Shown here: positions 52,411 to 62,600 of the stretch, piece by piece | How the letters are laid out: every line of letters starts with the position of its first letter | Position numbering within the stretch: position 1 is the stretch's first letter | The notes under the pieces: generated by a model | Told to the model about the DNA's origin: nothing | Databases searched by the model: none | The model's input: the letters and a program-made list of their open reading frames with translations, nothing else | Made by a program: the position numbers and the translations under genes | Source of the DNA: 21-14-0-10-47-8 sp966211795 | Lineage (GTDB): Bacteria; Bdellovibrionota; Bdellovibrionia; Bdellovibrionales; Bdellovibrionaceae | Length of the DNA: 64,000 nt | NCBI GenBank assembly: GCA_966211795.1 | Contig: CBIHNW010000005.1 | Span: 62,001-126,000 of the forward strand | Direction of reading: 5' to 3'

Positions 52411-54632
52411 TGACGCTCCCCGGGACGGCGGATGTTGATTTGCACTTCCTCGTCCACGCGCGATGTTTTCTTTTTGAGATCGATTTTAGGTTTGCCGATT
52501 TTGGCCGAGAACGCCGGCTTTTCAGGCGCCGCGGGAGTCGGCGAAGCGACGGGCGCTTGCGGAGCTGGAGCCGGCGGTGCCTGAGGCGCTGGTGGCACCA
52601 TCAAGGACAACTCTTCGTGTTCTTCTTCGGGCAAAACGTCCTCGGTCACATCCGGTATGTCCAATAAAAGTTCGGTGTCTTCTGGATCTTTGCCCTTCGG
52701 CGGCGCTTTCAAAACTTCGGTGGACAGGTCCAAACCAAATCCATCATCCGGAGGTGGCGGCATATCCGGCACGTCTCCTTCGATCAATCGCTCGATGGTG
52801 TTATCAACCAGCAACGAATCCATCGGCGAATCTTTCACGGGCGCCGCAACCGGTTTTGCTGCCGCCGCCGGAGCTGCGGCTGGTGGTGGAAGCGGAAAAC
52901 TGGGCGCATTGGTTGGAGCCTTCAATGTTGGCGCTGCGACCGCAGATGGCGCCGCAATTGGTGGCGAAGCTGTCAATGCATCGGCGGTCTGCATTTGCTC
53001 GGGTGAAAAACGAATCAGCGTTTTCGTTCCCTGGCCTTGTTCCGAATCCATCTGCATCTCGCCGGAGATTTCTTTGAAAATTCCCAACGCCGTCGATAGA
53101 CCTAACCCGACATGCTGGGCGTTGCCTTTGGTGGTGAAGAAGGGATCAAAAACTTTTCCCATATTGGGCGCGGCAATTCCCTCGCCCGTGTCGTCGATCG
53201 AAAGCAGAATTTGCTCGCCTTCCAATTTCAAACCCAGACTCAATTCTTTTCTCGGCGCCCGCTCCATCGCTTCGATGGAATTCATGATGACATTTTCAAT
53301 CGCCCGCACCACCAAATCGACCGGCATGGTGAAAGCCGGAACCGGTTGAAAATTCTTAATGACCTTGATGCCTTTTGATAAAAGACGGCCTTCCAAATTT
53401 TTCAGAGCTTTGCCGACCACCATTTCCAAGCTGACTTTTTGTGAAGGCATTTTGTCTTCGCCGGCAAAGATCAAAAGTTTTTGGATGATCTCACGGACCG
53501 AGCGGGCTTCGGCATCGATTTTCTGCAAATGCTCTTTCGGTCCACCTTCGGGCATTTGGTTCATCGCCAATTGCGAGTATCCCAAAATCGAAGTCAGCGG
53601 CGATTTCAACTCGTGCGAAAGACTGGACGCCACTTGCACGTAGGCTTTCATCTTATCCGCGCCTTGCGGAGTTTGTGTGCTGTTGACGGAAGCCGGCACC
53701 GGCGTTGCGGGCGCCACGACCGGCGGAAGTTTTGCCTGAGCTTGCGCCGATGATTCGCCCCGATCGGTGAAGAAAAAAATCGCCAGGCCAATCAGGCCCA
53801 AACCAACGCCCAATAGCACCAGCTGCAGCCGGGTCGAATCCCGACCCGCACTGAGAACTTTGACCGGCGTCGTGATCACGGCATAGAGATTTGTATTTTC
53901 AATTTGCTCGTACAGACCTTGAATGGATTCGCCCTTCAAATCCTTGAAAGATCCAAAGCCGCTGCCAACGGAAGACTTGATCAATTCGTTGACCAAAGGA
54001 TCTTCGGTCAAAAGACTGCCGATGTATTCTTGAGTCGTGTGCGCCAATGCCTGACCCTGCAGGTTGACGATGAAGACCGTGCTTCGCTGACCTTTTTGTC
54101 GATCCATCAAAGCCTGAAAAGTTTCGGATCCCAAAAGTCCCGAATACCAGCTGCCGCTCGAGTTATACAGCATCAACAAAAATGGTTTTCGCTGCGGATC
54201 CATCAAAGCATAAAAATACGCTCCCGCCGGCCGCACATCATTCGGCATCACCGACTTTAATGCCAGCGTGATGTAAGGGGTCGCCCAATTCTTTGCCGCG
54301 GACTTTTCGAGAAAGTACGACGAGATGATTTGCCATTCCCGTCGGTCCTCTTTCGGATTGGGCGGCGCCAACTTGGCCAGCATCTGAAAGCGGCTGTAAG
54401 GACGACCCGCAGAAAAGTCGCCTTTGCCGCGCTCGATCTCGTTAAAGCTCAGAATCAAAATATCTTTCAGTGCCTGAATTTCACTGGACAGTGCCTGCGA
54501 CATTGAGGCCATTTGCACGCGCGACTGCGCCTCGCCCGAGGCCAGCTTGTCACCAAAGATGACCTGATCCACTCGCAACACCAGCGCCGCGACGAAGATA
54601 GCAAAAGTCAGAAAGAAAATTGTTGCACGCAT
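52407..54632 (-). CDS. Membrane histidine kinase with long Pro/Ala/acidic tail
   Basis: A 741-residue protein from ATG 54632. Helices at about 3-20 and 277-296 flank a periplasmic Cache-like sensor domain. The HisKA motif is SLSHELKSPLTSILGYSQLA. The ATPase has NVIMNSIEAMERA (N-box), SIDDTGEGIA (G1), FDPFFTTK (F-box) and HVGLGLSTALGIF (G2). The last 180 residues are low complexity (APPAPAPQAPVASP), with acidic patches and a basic end (DLKKKTSRVDEEVQINIRR). No receiver domain is attached. It shares 4 bases with the GGDEF gene and lies 42 bases from divergent nadB. Confidence 0.9.
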   Translation of the reverse strand: MRATIFFLTFAIFVAALVLRVDQVIFGDKLASGEAQSRVQMASMSQALSSEIQALKDILILSFNEIERGKGDFSAGRPYSRFQMLAKLAPPNPKEDRREWQIISSYFLEKSAAKNWATPYITLALKSVMPNDVRPAGAYFYALMDPQRKPFLLMLYNSSGSWYSGLLGSETFQALMDRQKGQRSTVFIVNLQGQALAHTTQEYIGSLLTEDPLVNELIKSSVGSGFGSFKDLKGESIQGLYEQIENTNLYAVITTPVKVLSAGRDSTRLQLVLLGVGLGLIGLAIFFFTDRGESSAQAQAKLPPVVAPATPVPASVNSTQTPQGADKMKAYVQVASSLSHELKSPLTSILGYSQLAMNQMPEGGPKEHLQKIDAEARSVREIIQKLLIFAGEDKMPSQKVSLEMVVGKALKNLEGRLLSKGIKVIKNFQPVPAFTMPVDLVVRAIENVIMNSIEAMERAPRKELSLGLKLEGEQILLSIDDTGEGIAAPNMGKVFDPFFTTKGNAQHVGLGLSTALGIFKEISGEMQMDSEQGQGTKTLIRFSPEQMQTADALTASPPIAAPSAVAAPTLKAPTNAPSFPLPPPAAAPAAAAKPVAAPVKDSPMDSLLVDNTIERLIEGDVPDMPPPPDDGFGLDLSTEVLKAPPKGKDPEDTELLLDIPDVTEDVLPEEEHEELSLMVPPAPQAPPAPAPQAPVASPTPAAPEKPAFSAKIGKPKIDLKKKTSRVDEEVQINIRRPGERQ

Positions 54633-54674
54633 CTCTATGAATATTGTGTTGGACTCTGATGTAAGAATCAAGCT

Positions 54675-56315
54675 ATGAGAGACGCACGAATGGAACTTTC
54701 TCGCAGTGATTTTTTAGTGATCGGTTCTGGTCTCGCAGGTCTTGCTTTCGCTCTGAAGGCTTCTGAGCTTGGCACTGTGACCATCGTGACCAAAGATCAA
54801 GCACCTTCTGCCAACACGTCATGGGCTCAGGGCGGAATCGCCGCCGTCATGTCCGACGAAGACACTTTCGAAAGCCACATCTTCGATACCATGCGTGCCG
54901 GTGCCGGCCTGTGCAAAAAAGACGTGGTGGAAAACTATATCCTGCAAGCTCCTGAAAGAATTAAAGATTTAATAAACTGGGGAGTCCACTTCGACGTTCA
55001 CAGCGGCACCCAAAAAGTCGATTTGACGCGAGAAGGCGGACATAGCTCCCGCCGCATTTTGCACTTCGAAGATCACACCGGTCTTGAGATTCATCGCGCC
55101 CTCTTGCACATGTGTCGGAACAATCCACGCATTCAAATCAAGGAACAACATTTCGCGATCGATTTGATCCTCAACCGACATATCGACCCAAATGACATCA
55201 ACCCTTCCCAATGTGTCGGCGCCTATGTTTTGAACAAACAAACCGGAGACGTTTCGTCTGAGCTCGCGAAAGTCACGATCCTATCGACCGGCGGTGCAGG
55301 AAAAGTTTATTTATATACTTCGAATTGGGGTGGCGCGACCGGAGACGGAATCGCCATGGCCTACCGGGCGGGTGCTCGCATCGCGAATCTGGAATTCATG
55401 CAATTTCATCCGACCTGCTTGTACCATCGGGACTCGCGAAATTTTCTGATCAGCGAAGCCCTGCGCGGCGAAGGCGGCGAGCTGGTGAATGCGCAAGGCG
55501 TGCCTTTCATGAAAAAGTATCACGAGATGGGAAGTCTCGCTCCCCGTGATATTGTCGCCCGATCGATCGATGCCGAAATGAAAAAATCGGGCGAACCCTG
55601 CATGTTTTTGGACATGCGGAAGCACAACCGAGAGTACTTACAAACTCGTTTTCCGATGATTTTCAAAAAGTGTATGGACTACGGCATCGATATGTCCGTG
55701 CAACCGATTCCCGTCGTACCGGCCGCCCACTTTCTTTGCGGTGGCGTGTGGACTGACATGAATGGAAAAACAGACATCGAAAACTTGTGGGCCTTAGGTG
55801 AGACGGCTTGCACGGGCCTGCACGGCGCCAATCGTTTGGCTTCCAACTCATTGTTGGAATGCTTAGGCATGGCTCACAACTGCATGGAAGAAATGAAGCG
55901 CACTTGGGCGCACTTGCAGATGCCGACCCAGACCCCAAGCGATTGGGTTTACCCTCAGGAATCAAACGACGATGAAATGATCGTGATCACTCACATGTGG
56001 GACGAAATCCGTCGCCTGATGTGGAACTATGTGGGCATCGTTCGTTCGGACAAGCGTCTGATGCGGGCCTCGCACCGAATGGAAAACATCCTGACCGAGG
56101 TCAAAGATTATTACTCGAACTTCAAAATCCACTCGGATATTTTAGAGCTGCGAAACATCGCCATCATCGCCGACCTCACCATCAAATGCGCCTTGAAGCG
56201 CAAAGAATCCCGCGGCATTCACTATAACTTGGATTACCCATGGGCCGGCTGGACCGAAAACGACCGCGCCGAAGGTCACGCTCAGGACACCATCGTCTCT
56301 CGCGGCCTTCCTTAG
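54675..56315 (+). CDS. nadB: L-aspartate oxidase
   Basis: A 546-residue FAD enzyme oxidising aspartate to iminoaspartate, the first step of NAD synthesis. FAD loop GSGLAGLAFALKASELG near residue 16 and NTSWAQGGIAAVMSDEDT, then EGGHSSRRILHFEDHTG, MQFHPTCLYH and the catalytic region around SEALRGEGGELVN. GLHGANRLASNSLLECLGMA closes the FAD domain. Start ATG 54675 (54690 is also in frame). No nadA or nadC is seen in the window. Promoters of nadB and the kinase must overlap in the 42-base gap. Confidence 0.95.
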   Translation: MRDARMELSRSDFLVIGSGLAGLAFALKASELGTVTIVTKDQAPSANTSWAQGGIAAVMSDEDTFESHIFDTMRAGAGLCKKDVVENYILQAPERIKDLINWGVHFDVHSGTQKVDLTREGGHSSRRILHFEDHTGLEIHRALLHMCRNNPRIQIKEQHFAIDLILNRHIDPNDINPSQCVGAYVLNKQTGDVSSELAKVTILSTGGAGKVYLYTSNWGGATGDGIAMAYRAGARIANLEFMQFHPTCLYHRDSRNFLISEALRGEGGELVNAQGVPFMKKYHEMGSLAPRDIVARSIDAEMKKSGEPCMFLDMRKHNREYLQTRFPMIFKKCMDYGIDMSVQPIPVVPAAHFLCGGVWTDMNGKTDIENLWALGETACTGLHGANRLASNSLLECLGMAHNCMEEMKRTWAHLQMPTQTPSDWVYPQESNDDEMIVITHMWDEIRRLMWNYVGIVRSDKRLMRASHRMENILTEVKDYYSNFKIHSDILELRNIAIIADLTIKCALKRKESRGIHYNLDYPWAGWTENDRAEGHAQDTIVSRGLP

Positions 56316-56393
56316 CTCTTCTCTTCTGAATTGGATCGAAAATCTGTGGAGAGAAAAGCCCGCGTTCGGCTGTCTTTTGGGTTCGGGTGGTTT

Positions 56394-57017
56394 TTAATTG
56401 AGGCGATTTGGTGAGCGGTCTTTGATTTGAATGAGTGTTGCTTCGGCCGTGCCTTTGATGGACCAAATTTTTTTCTCGACTTCGGGAATTAACTCTAGAA
56501 ACTGGCCCGGTTTTAGAAGCACACCCTTTGTGAAGCCTGCGACATCTAAGAGACCTTGGTTGCAGATCAAAAGTTCTTTCCAATCTCTATCTGCTGGCTT
56601 CAATCTCAATCTTTGTCCTTGTTCAATCGAAAATTCACGCAATCGAATTTGATTTTGATGAGATAGGACCTGTCTGACAGAAATAAAATTTGTGATCTGA
56701 GATCGCGTCACTTCACCTTGACGAAACATGATGAACTTTCGATTTAAAGGATCGCAAATGAGGTCATCTAAGGTCACACGATAAAACTTGGCCAATTTCA
56801 CAATCAATGTCATCGAAGGATTTCCGAGACCGGATTCAGCAAATGCCAGCGTTGATCTAGCGATTCCTAACTCAGTCGCTACCTCGGCCTGAGTTCCTCC
56901 ATGCCTGAATCGACATTTCAAAAGTTGATCTGCCAATATTCGACTCAATTGACCGTCTGGCATTTCACTCCAGCCCTTCGCAACATTGGCGCTCTCTTTA
57001 TTAATTTCTTTTTTCAC
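56394..57017 (-). CDS. XRE-family regulator with cupin-like sensor domain
   Basis: A 207-residue protein from GTG behind a strong AAGGAGGTGA site. Residues 25-85 are a helix-turn-helix of the lambda-repressor type (GTQAEVATELGIARSTLAFA). Residues 110-200 form a cupin-like beta-domain (RLREFSIEQGQRLRL, LLDVAGFTKGVLLKPGQFLEL). Such proteins sense a small ligand. The palindrome at 57050 lies 33 bases upstream of its start codon, consistent with autoregulation (inference). Confidence 0.9.
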   Translation of the reverse strand: MKKEINKESANVAKGWSEMPDGQLSRILADQLLKCRFRHGGTQAEVATELGIARSTLAFAESGLGNPSMTLIVKLAKFYRVTLDDLICDPLNRKFIMFRQGEVTRSQITNFISVRQVLSHQNQIRLREFSIEQGQRLRLKPADRDWKELLICNQGLLDVAGFTKGVLLKPGQFLELIPEVEKKIWSIKGTAEATLIQIKDRSPNRLN

Positions 57018-57049
57018 AACTCACCTCCTTGGAGGGTGTCTCTGGCCAA

Positions 57050-57085
57050 TGTCGGTAAATTGGCAATAATTCCAATTTACCGACA
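57050..57085. promoter_or_regulatory. Perfect palindrome, probable operator of the XRE regulator
   Basis: TGTCGGTAAATTGG (57050-57063) and CCAATTTACCGACA (57072-57085) are perfect inverted copies separated by 8 bases. TGGCCAA flanks it on the left (57043-57049) and TTGGCCAA recurs at 57104-57111. It lies between the XRE gene and the plus-strand lipoprotein gene at 57311. The rest of the 293-base gap shows no gene. Confidence 0.65.
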
Positions 57086-57310
57086 ATCACTTGAAGGACC
57101 CATTTGGCCAACTCTCAGTTGGGTCTCAGGTTCGGATGCCGGAACGCGGACCCAGAATGGCCGGATGTCAGAATTCGAAAGGATCCACAGTTTTCTAGAC
57201 ATCAAAGCAATCCGAAGCGCTCAGTCGCAGATTGGACTTTAAAAATGAATCTGGAGATTCTTGGGACTGGACCTTGACGGGTTTGGGGGTAAGCCGGATG
57301 ATAAAAGGGT

Positions 57311-57937
57311 ATGAAAACTAAACGAAATGTGATCTGGCAGATTTTTTTTGGGGTGATTGCGACGATTTTGATGATCAATATGAGTTCCTGCGTGACTCCT
57401 TATCAGAATCCGAATCTGCCGACTTTGATTCCCGAGTCCGAGTACAATTCGCTGACGGAAAAATACACGACGAATAAAAAAGTTTATGATGGGTTCATAC
57501 AGACCATGGAGGTTTCGGCGACTTTGTTGAACACTCCGGTTTCGCGCGCGCAGTTGGACCACAAGGCCCGCATTTTTCAATGGACTGCCGAACAGTACAA
57601 AAGCAATCAAGCCGAATTGGAATCGAGCCTTGGCAAAGAAACGAAAGTCTTTTTTGATTTCTTTGTGCCCGAAAGAAAACACGATGATTTGCACAAGCCG
57701 AAAACTTTGTGGCGCATCTTCTTAGATGCCGGTGGTAAACGTTACGAAGCCAAAGTGGAAAGATTAAAAACGATTCTGGCCGATGTTCAATCGTTATATC
57801 CAACTCACAATCGATTCTTCTCACCCTACATGATCACGTTCCCTGTCCCTATTTCGACCATCGAAAATGCGGAAAGCAGTCTGACGATCACAGGTCCGGT
57901 GGGAACAACCAAAGTCGAATTTAAGTCCCTGCAATAA
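57311..57937 (+). CDS. Lipoprotein of unknown function
   Basis: A 208-residue protein with a hydrophobic signal segment (about 8-26) and lipobox-like MSSC (Cys near residue 27). The mature part has a helical charged middle (FQWTAEQYKSNQAELESSLG) and a beta-rich C-terminal half, ending VGTTKVEFKSLQ. No family recognised. Convergent with the SDR gene, with 27 bases between stops. Confidence 0.7.
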   Translation: MKTKRNVIWQIFFGVIATILMINMSSCVTPYQNPNLPTLIPESEYNSLTEKYTTNKKVYDGFIQTMEVSATLLNTPVSRAQLDHKARIFQWTAEQYKSNQAELESSLGKETKVFFDFFVPERKHDDLHKPKTLWRIFLDAGGKRYEAKVERLKTILADVQSLYPTHNRFFSPYMITFPVPISTIENAESSLTITGPVGTTKVEFKSLQ

Positions 57938-57964
57938 ACCCAAAATAGCGCGAATCATTTCAAG

Positions 57965-58756
57965 TTAAGGCGTTGCTCGATTTCGCTTAAAGCGGGTCGC
58001 AACCACTCGGTCGAAAACCTGAGGGATAAAGCGAGCGGCGAGCAAGCCGACGCCAACTAGCCCCGTTGGTTTCAATTCACGCAAGTCCTCGAGAATGGCT
58101 TCTCGGATCATTTGGGCGTATTTTTTGGAAGGGATACCGCTGAGCAAACCGAGATCAAAATTCTTTCCGTAAAGCTTCGGAATTTCTTTGTACAAACGCG
58201 TGTCGATTCCGGGAGTGATCAGAACCAACGTTGAGACACCGGTGCCTTTGAGCTCGGGCTCGAGGCATTTGGTAAAGGCCAAGACTGCGGCCTTTGCGGC
58301 CGAGTAGGTCGAAGCGCAGGGCATGTACATAACCGCCGAGATGCTGGCATTATTGATGATCTTTCCGCGCTTGCGGGCCAGCATGCTTGGGAGCACTCCA
58401 TGAGTTATTTGAATCAAGGCGCTGACGTTGACTTGCAACATGCGAAGGACTTCGTCGATCGGCTGTTCTTCCAAAAGTCCGCCGGTCAGTTGGCCGGCAT
58501 CGTTAAACAAGATATCGATGTTGATGGCTTTCAATTGCTGCAACAAAGCTTCCACCTGCGATCGCTGTTCAAGATCGACTTGGTAAAATTGCACGGAAGG
58601 CGCGCCCGCTTTGGTGAGCTCTTGTTTAAATTCTTCTTCCGCTTGGCGGACGACCAAATGCAGATGTGCTTTGTCTTCGGCGCACATCAGGGCTACGGCT
58701 TTTCCGGTGCCGTGATCGGCTCCGGTGATCAGAATGTGGCTGTCTCGAATTTCCAT
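57965..58756 (-). CDS. Short-chain dehydrogenase/reductase
   Basis: A 263-residue classical SDR. Cofactor loop TGADHGTG (about 11-18), NDAG near residue 86, catalytic Ser in NNASISAV, and YSAAK (about 154-158). The basic residue after the second strand (VVRQAEE) hints at NADPH use. The C-terminal GLVGVGLLAARFIPQVFDRV may be membrane-associated. Substrate unknown; 19 bases downstream of the RNase H gene. Confidence 0.92.
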   Translation of the reverse strand: MEIRDSHILITGADHGTGKAVALMCAEDKAHLHLVVRQAEEEFKQELTKAGAPSVQFYQVDLEQRSQVEALLQQLKAINIDILFNDAGQLTGGLLEEQPIDEVLRMLQVNVSALIQITHGVLPSMLARKRGKIINNASISAVMYMPCASTYSAAKAAVLAFTKCLEPELKGTGVSTLVLITPGIDTRLYKEIPKLYGKNFDLGLLSGIPSKKYAQMIREAILEDLRELKPTGLVGVGLLAARFIPQVFDRVVATRFKRNRATP

Positions 58757-58775
58757 GGTGCAAACTCCTCATTCT

Positions 58776-59525
58776 TTATTCTTTTATTTCAGTTTTGTCC
58801 GACAGTCCCCAGCCTTTTAAAATCGAAGGTTCCTCTGCGGCCGACATCGCCTTTTTAAATTGCGCGCCGGATTTTCCTTTGACCCGTCTTTCACAAGACG
58901 CCCAGTCGCGGTGGCGGTAGACGGCGCCACCAATATTGCTGAGATACGAATAAGCGGCTTTTTTTTCTTGCTTAGGGCGCATCTCGGGCAAAGAGGAATC
59001 TTCCGGCACGTCATAGACCGCAATCGGATATTTCAACAAGGGACCCTGATAGAGATCGATCCATTTTTTCTGCGAAAAAGCGACCGCGATCTCGTCACAA
59101 CGCTCGTTTCCCGGCGTCCCGACGTGTCCGCGCGAATAATGCCACTCGATCTTGCCTTCGCTGCCCCGATCGCGGACCAATGAATAAAGATCCTTCCACA
59201 GAGCTTGATTGGAAACATCGTTTCCTTCCGCCGTCTTCCAGCCTTTTTTCATCCAACCCCATATCCACTGCGTGATCCCGCGAATGACGTAGGTCGAATC
59301 GGTGTAGAAGAAAACAGGCTCTTTGCGGTTGCGAATTTTTTTAAGTGCTTCGATCGTCGCCATCATTTCCATTTCATTATTTGTCGTGCGCTCTTTGTGA
59401 CCGCCGATTTCCTGAACCTGGCCTTCGGGAGCGGCGATCACCGCGGCCCAACCGCCGGGGCCGGGATTGCCCGAGCAAGCGCCATCAGAGAAAATAAGTA
59501 TGGAATGTGTCAAAGCTGATTTCAC
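58776..59525 (-). CDS. rnhA: Ribonuclease HI with C-terminal viroplasmin-like domain
   Basis: A 249-residue protein if GTG 59525 is used (TTG 59513 is also possible). The frame extends to 59744, but that stretch contains the terminator of the next gene and lacks a sensible start. Residues 8-165 are RNase HI with all four acidic residues: FSDGACSGNPGPGGWA (Asp), NNEMEMMATIEAL (Glu), FYTDSTYV (Asp) and GNERCDEIAV (Asp). After a linker, residues 205-245 (HRDWASCERRVKGKSGAQFK) resemble the hybrid-binding, viroplasmin-like domain usually found at the N-terminus of RNase H1. It cuts RNA in RNA-DNA hybrids. Confidence 0.92.
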   Translation of the reverse strand: MKSALTHSILIFSDGACSGNPGPGGWAAVIAAPEGQVQEIGGHKERTTNNEMEMMATIEALKKIRNRKEPVFFYTDSTYVIRGITQWIWGWMKKGWKTAEGNDVSNQALWKDLYSLVRDRGSEGKIEWHYSRGHVGTPGNERCDEIAVAFSQKKWIDLYQGPLLKYPIAVYDVPEDSSLPEMRPKQEKKAAYSYLSNIGGAVYRHRDWASCERRVKGKSGAQFKKAMSAAEEPSILKGWGLSDKTEIKE

Positions 59526-59623
59526 AGGGCGATTCTTGTAGAGAATTAAACCCAGGGCAAGCCGTAGGATGTCGAGCGCCTCGAAATACGGCGGATACCA
59601 AAGATTCTTATGCCCAAAAAGAA

Positions 59624-59649
59624 AAAGGCCCCGTTTCCGGAGCCCTTTT
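59624..59649 (-). terminator. Terminator of the metalloprotease gene
   Basis: On the minus strand AAAGGGCTCCG and CGGGGCCTTT pair with one bulge around a GAAA loop, followed by TTCTTTTT. About 40 bases beyond the metalloprotease stop. Confidence 0.75.
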
Positions 59650-59688
59650 CGAAGCATTTCATTTTTAATTCTGGATCGATATCCAAAA

Positions 59689-62600
59689 TTAGTTTGGCAA
59701 CATGTTAACCACGTCTTCGTAGAAGACGGATTTGCCCAAAACACCAGACAAGAAATCTTGCAGGCGCTCGGCTGGCAATGCCCAAACAGCTTGCTCTTGC
59801 GGAGTCAGATTCGCTGGAGGCGTCTGAGACTTTGCCTTCAGATCACTCAGCTCTTTCACTCGAGCTTCGGGAACCGCCGCCAAAGTGATTGCCGCTTCGC
59901 GGAGATCCATTGCCTCGGAAGCCAAAACGTTATCCGGAGTCGCGATAAATCGTGAAGTTCCGAGGTCGAAAGTCTTCGATCCTTTTCCGATCGAATTGCT
60001 ATTGTTCGTGCTCCAGCGAGTCACGCTGAACATGTCCGCCAGCGCCTGGCCGTCAACTTGGTGCGAATCATCCACCATCTCGGAAACGAACTTGTAAGAC
60101 AGCAAACGGTTGAAACTGAAACTGTCAGACAAGAAACGAGAACCTGGCAATCCCATAGATCCGGCTAAAGCTTTTAGCCCCTCAGGGCCCATTTGTCCTG
60201 CAAAGATCGATTTATCAACGTTCGCCCGTGATGTGTCCACCGGTACCGTCGCAAGTCCTTCAACAAGGCCCTTCGAGTTTTGGATTTCAACCTGAGTCGC
60301 GACTTGATTGAGCATCATACCGCGAACCAGTGACAGAATCTCCGGAGACAAGTCTGAGCGATCCAGCATGTTGTCCGTATTGTCGTCCAACGTCAGGATT
60401 CCGGTTGATCGTTCAAACAAGGCACGTGCCGCCATCGCTTTATCAATCCAGTATCCGCGCACGTCGATCTGATCAGCATAGTGATTTTCACTGTTGCTAT
60501 CTTTTCGCGAATTCAAACGGCGACCGAACTGGTACAGCATCTTATACTGCGAGTTCAGTTGAATATCGAAGCAAGAAACCGCACCTGAATTGATATCATC
60601 AATCGGAGCCAAGATCGGCTGTGGGTTTCCATCCTGCATCAGCACGCAAGTCTGATCCGGCATCGCGATCACGCTCAACAAGAACTTGGTCGCAATTGTC
60701 GTTGCCGTTTTGATATCGGTCAGCAGCTTCGCTTCTTCCGGATTGAGAGGCTTGCCATCTTTATCAAATCCAGTCCACTCGGGAGCGTCATCTGCAAGAC
60801 CATTTCCGTACTTGATCTTGTTGTACAACTCTTCCACCAACTGGAAACCAAAGAACGTTTGGTAGATGCGTGAAGCGTAGGCCGGATCGTCCGTCAAGCT
60901 CATGCTCGCGCGTCCCGCACGCAGATTTCTTCGCGCATACGAGTTGTTATAAGTCTCGATATCGTTCAGCACGATGTCCGTGTATGTCGAACCCAAGTCA
61001 AATCGGCGGCAACCGGCGTTGATGCCCGTGTGCTCGTCCGTGCAGTAACGATATGGCTTAACCAAATCTTCCACTCGCGCGGTCGGAGCAGCTTTTTTCG
61101 CATCTGCCAAGGCACCTTTCAGTGAATCAACCAACGAACCTTGGACCGGAGCGAAAGTGCCATCTGCCAATTCCACTTTTCGGGCGTAGGCAAATTTCAA
61201 AGCCGCGATGTCGTACTTTCCCATCACCGGCAAAGTCTTCAAGTCATCGCCGTATTCCATCACCGAACTGAACGGAACTTCGTGATCGACACCCATGGCT
61301 GCCAACTCTTCTGCAGAGTAATAGTTCTTCTCGTCTTCAGATCCGCCGAAGTTGTGGCGCAATCCCAAGTTGTGACCCATTTCGTGGATCAAAGTTGGAA
61401 TCCAGATTTCAGGCAACAGTTTCTCGAGCACGTCTTCTTTTTGCGCGTCCGAAAGAGATTCCCAAGCAGGGGCATCATCCGGAAACATCGCTAACAATCG
61501 AGGACTGATGCGCGAGTGAGTCAAGTCACCGTCAAGCCCCATCGCACAGTTCTTCGCCTCTTGCAGGAAGCGGAACTGAGCTTTTGGCCCGGTCGAGTAT
61601 CGAGCGTTGTTGTATTTCGTATAGTTACGAGATTCTTTGATGATCTGGTGAAAGCGATCAACCGCGCCGACAGCAGGTCCTTTAGCGATCTTGCTGAAAG
61701 CGGTTTTACCCTTGAAGCTCGGGATCAATTTCTTCAAAGCTTGGATGCTTTGACCTTTGAAAAGAGCCTTCGCCACTTTTCCTTTGCTCAAGCCATTGTC
61801 GATGTTCAATCCGCCATTATCGCCGGTGTCCACCGGAGGCTGATCTGCCGTTCCACCGTCTTTCTTACCATCATCCTTCTTGCCCGCATCTTGTTGTGCT
61901 TTGGCTGCCGCTGCTTCCAGAGCAACCGCCCGCTTTTCGCGTAGGATGTCGTCGTAAGTGTACTTGATGTACTTTTTGATCGTCCCCAAGAACATGATCG
62001 TGCGAGCGCTGATGATCTCGCCCGTCACCGGGTCTTCCGTTTGCGGACCGTAACCGATCACGCTCGAAGCAACGGGATCTTCAACCAGAACGATCATGCT
62101 GTTACGGATGTCGCCGACGTTCTTGCCTTCTGGCTCATGCAGCTTCAGACGGAACTTGGCTTCAGCTTTTCCCAAGCCATCGTTGATCGCGTCGACTGTT
62201 TTATAAGTCAAACGTTTGATATTCGCGTACTCTGGTTTCTTGAATTCATCCGAAAGGTAATAGTCAATCGTCGTCCGGCTTGGATTCCAGTGGTTCATCA
62301 CCACTTTTTTGCTATCGACCGTATTGTTATTATCCGTGTCCAACTGAGTCTGCTTGGTCGAGAAGAATCCGAAAATTCCTTCGTCCGTGTCAGGGTACGG
62401 AATCGTCACGAAATCTTTGGAAAGAACGCTGTCCGTCTTCACCATTGAATAGTGAAACACGGCCGTCGTCGTCAGATCCGCCAGGTTATCGACCTGAGAG
62501 GCGCAGCTTCCACCCTCAGCCGTTTGGCCGGCTGGATTCACCTTGAAAGTGCGTTCGATGTCCATGTTCAAAGACGTCTTATCGAGATTGATCGCGACCA

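Noticed and set aside
57120..57185. Possible tRNA (GGTTCGGATGCC-like T-arm)
   Set aside because: No acceptor stem, anticodon arm or CCA-compatible end could be folded around it.
59526..59744. Upstream extension of the RNase H frame
   Set aside because: The stretch contains the metalloprotease terminator, and the encoded residues do not resemble RNase H.
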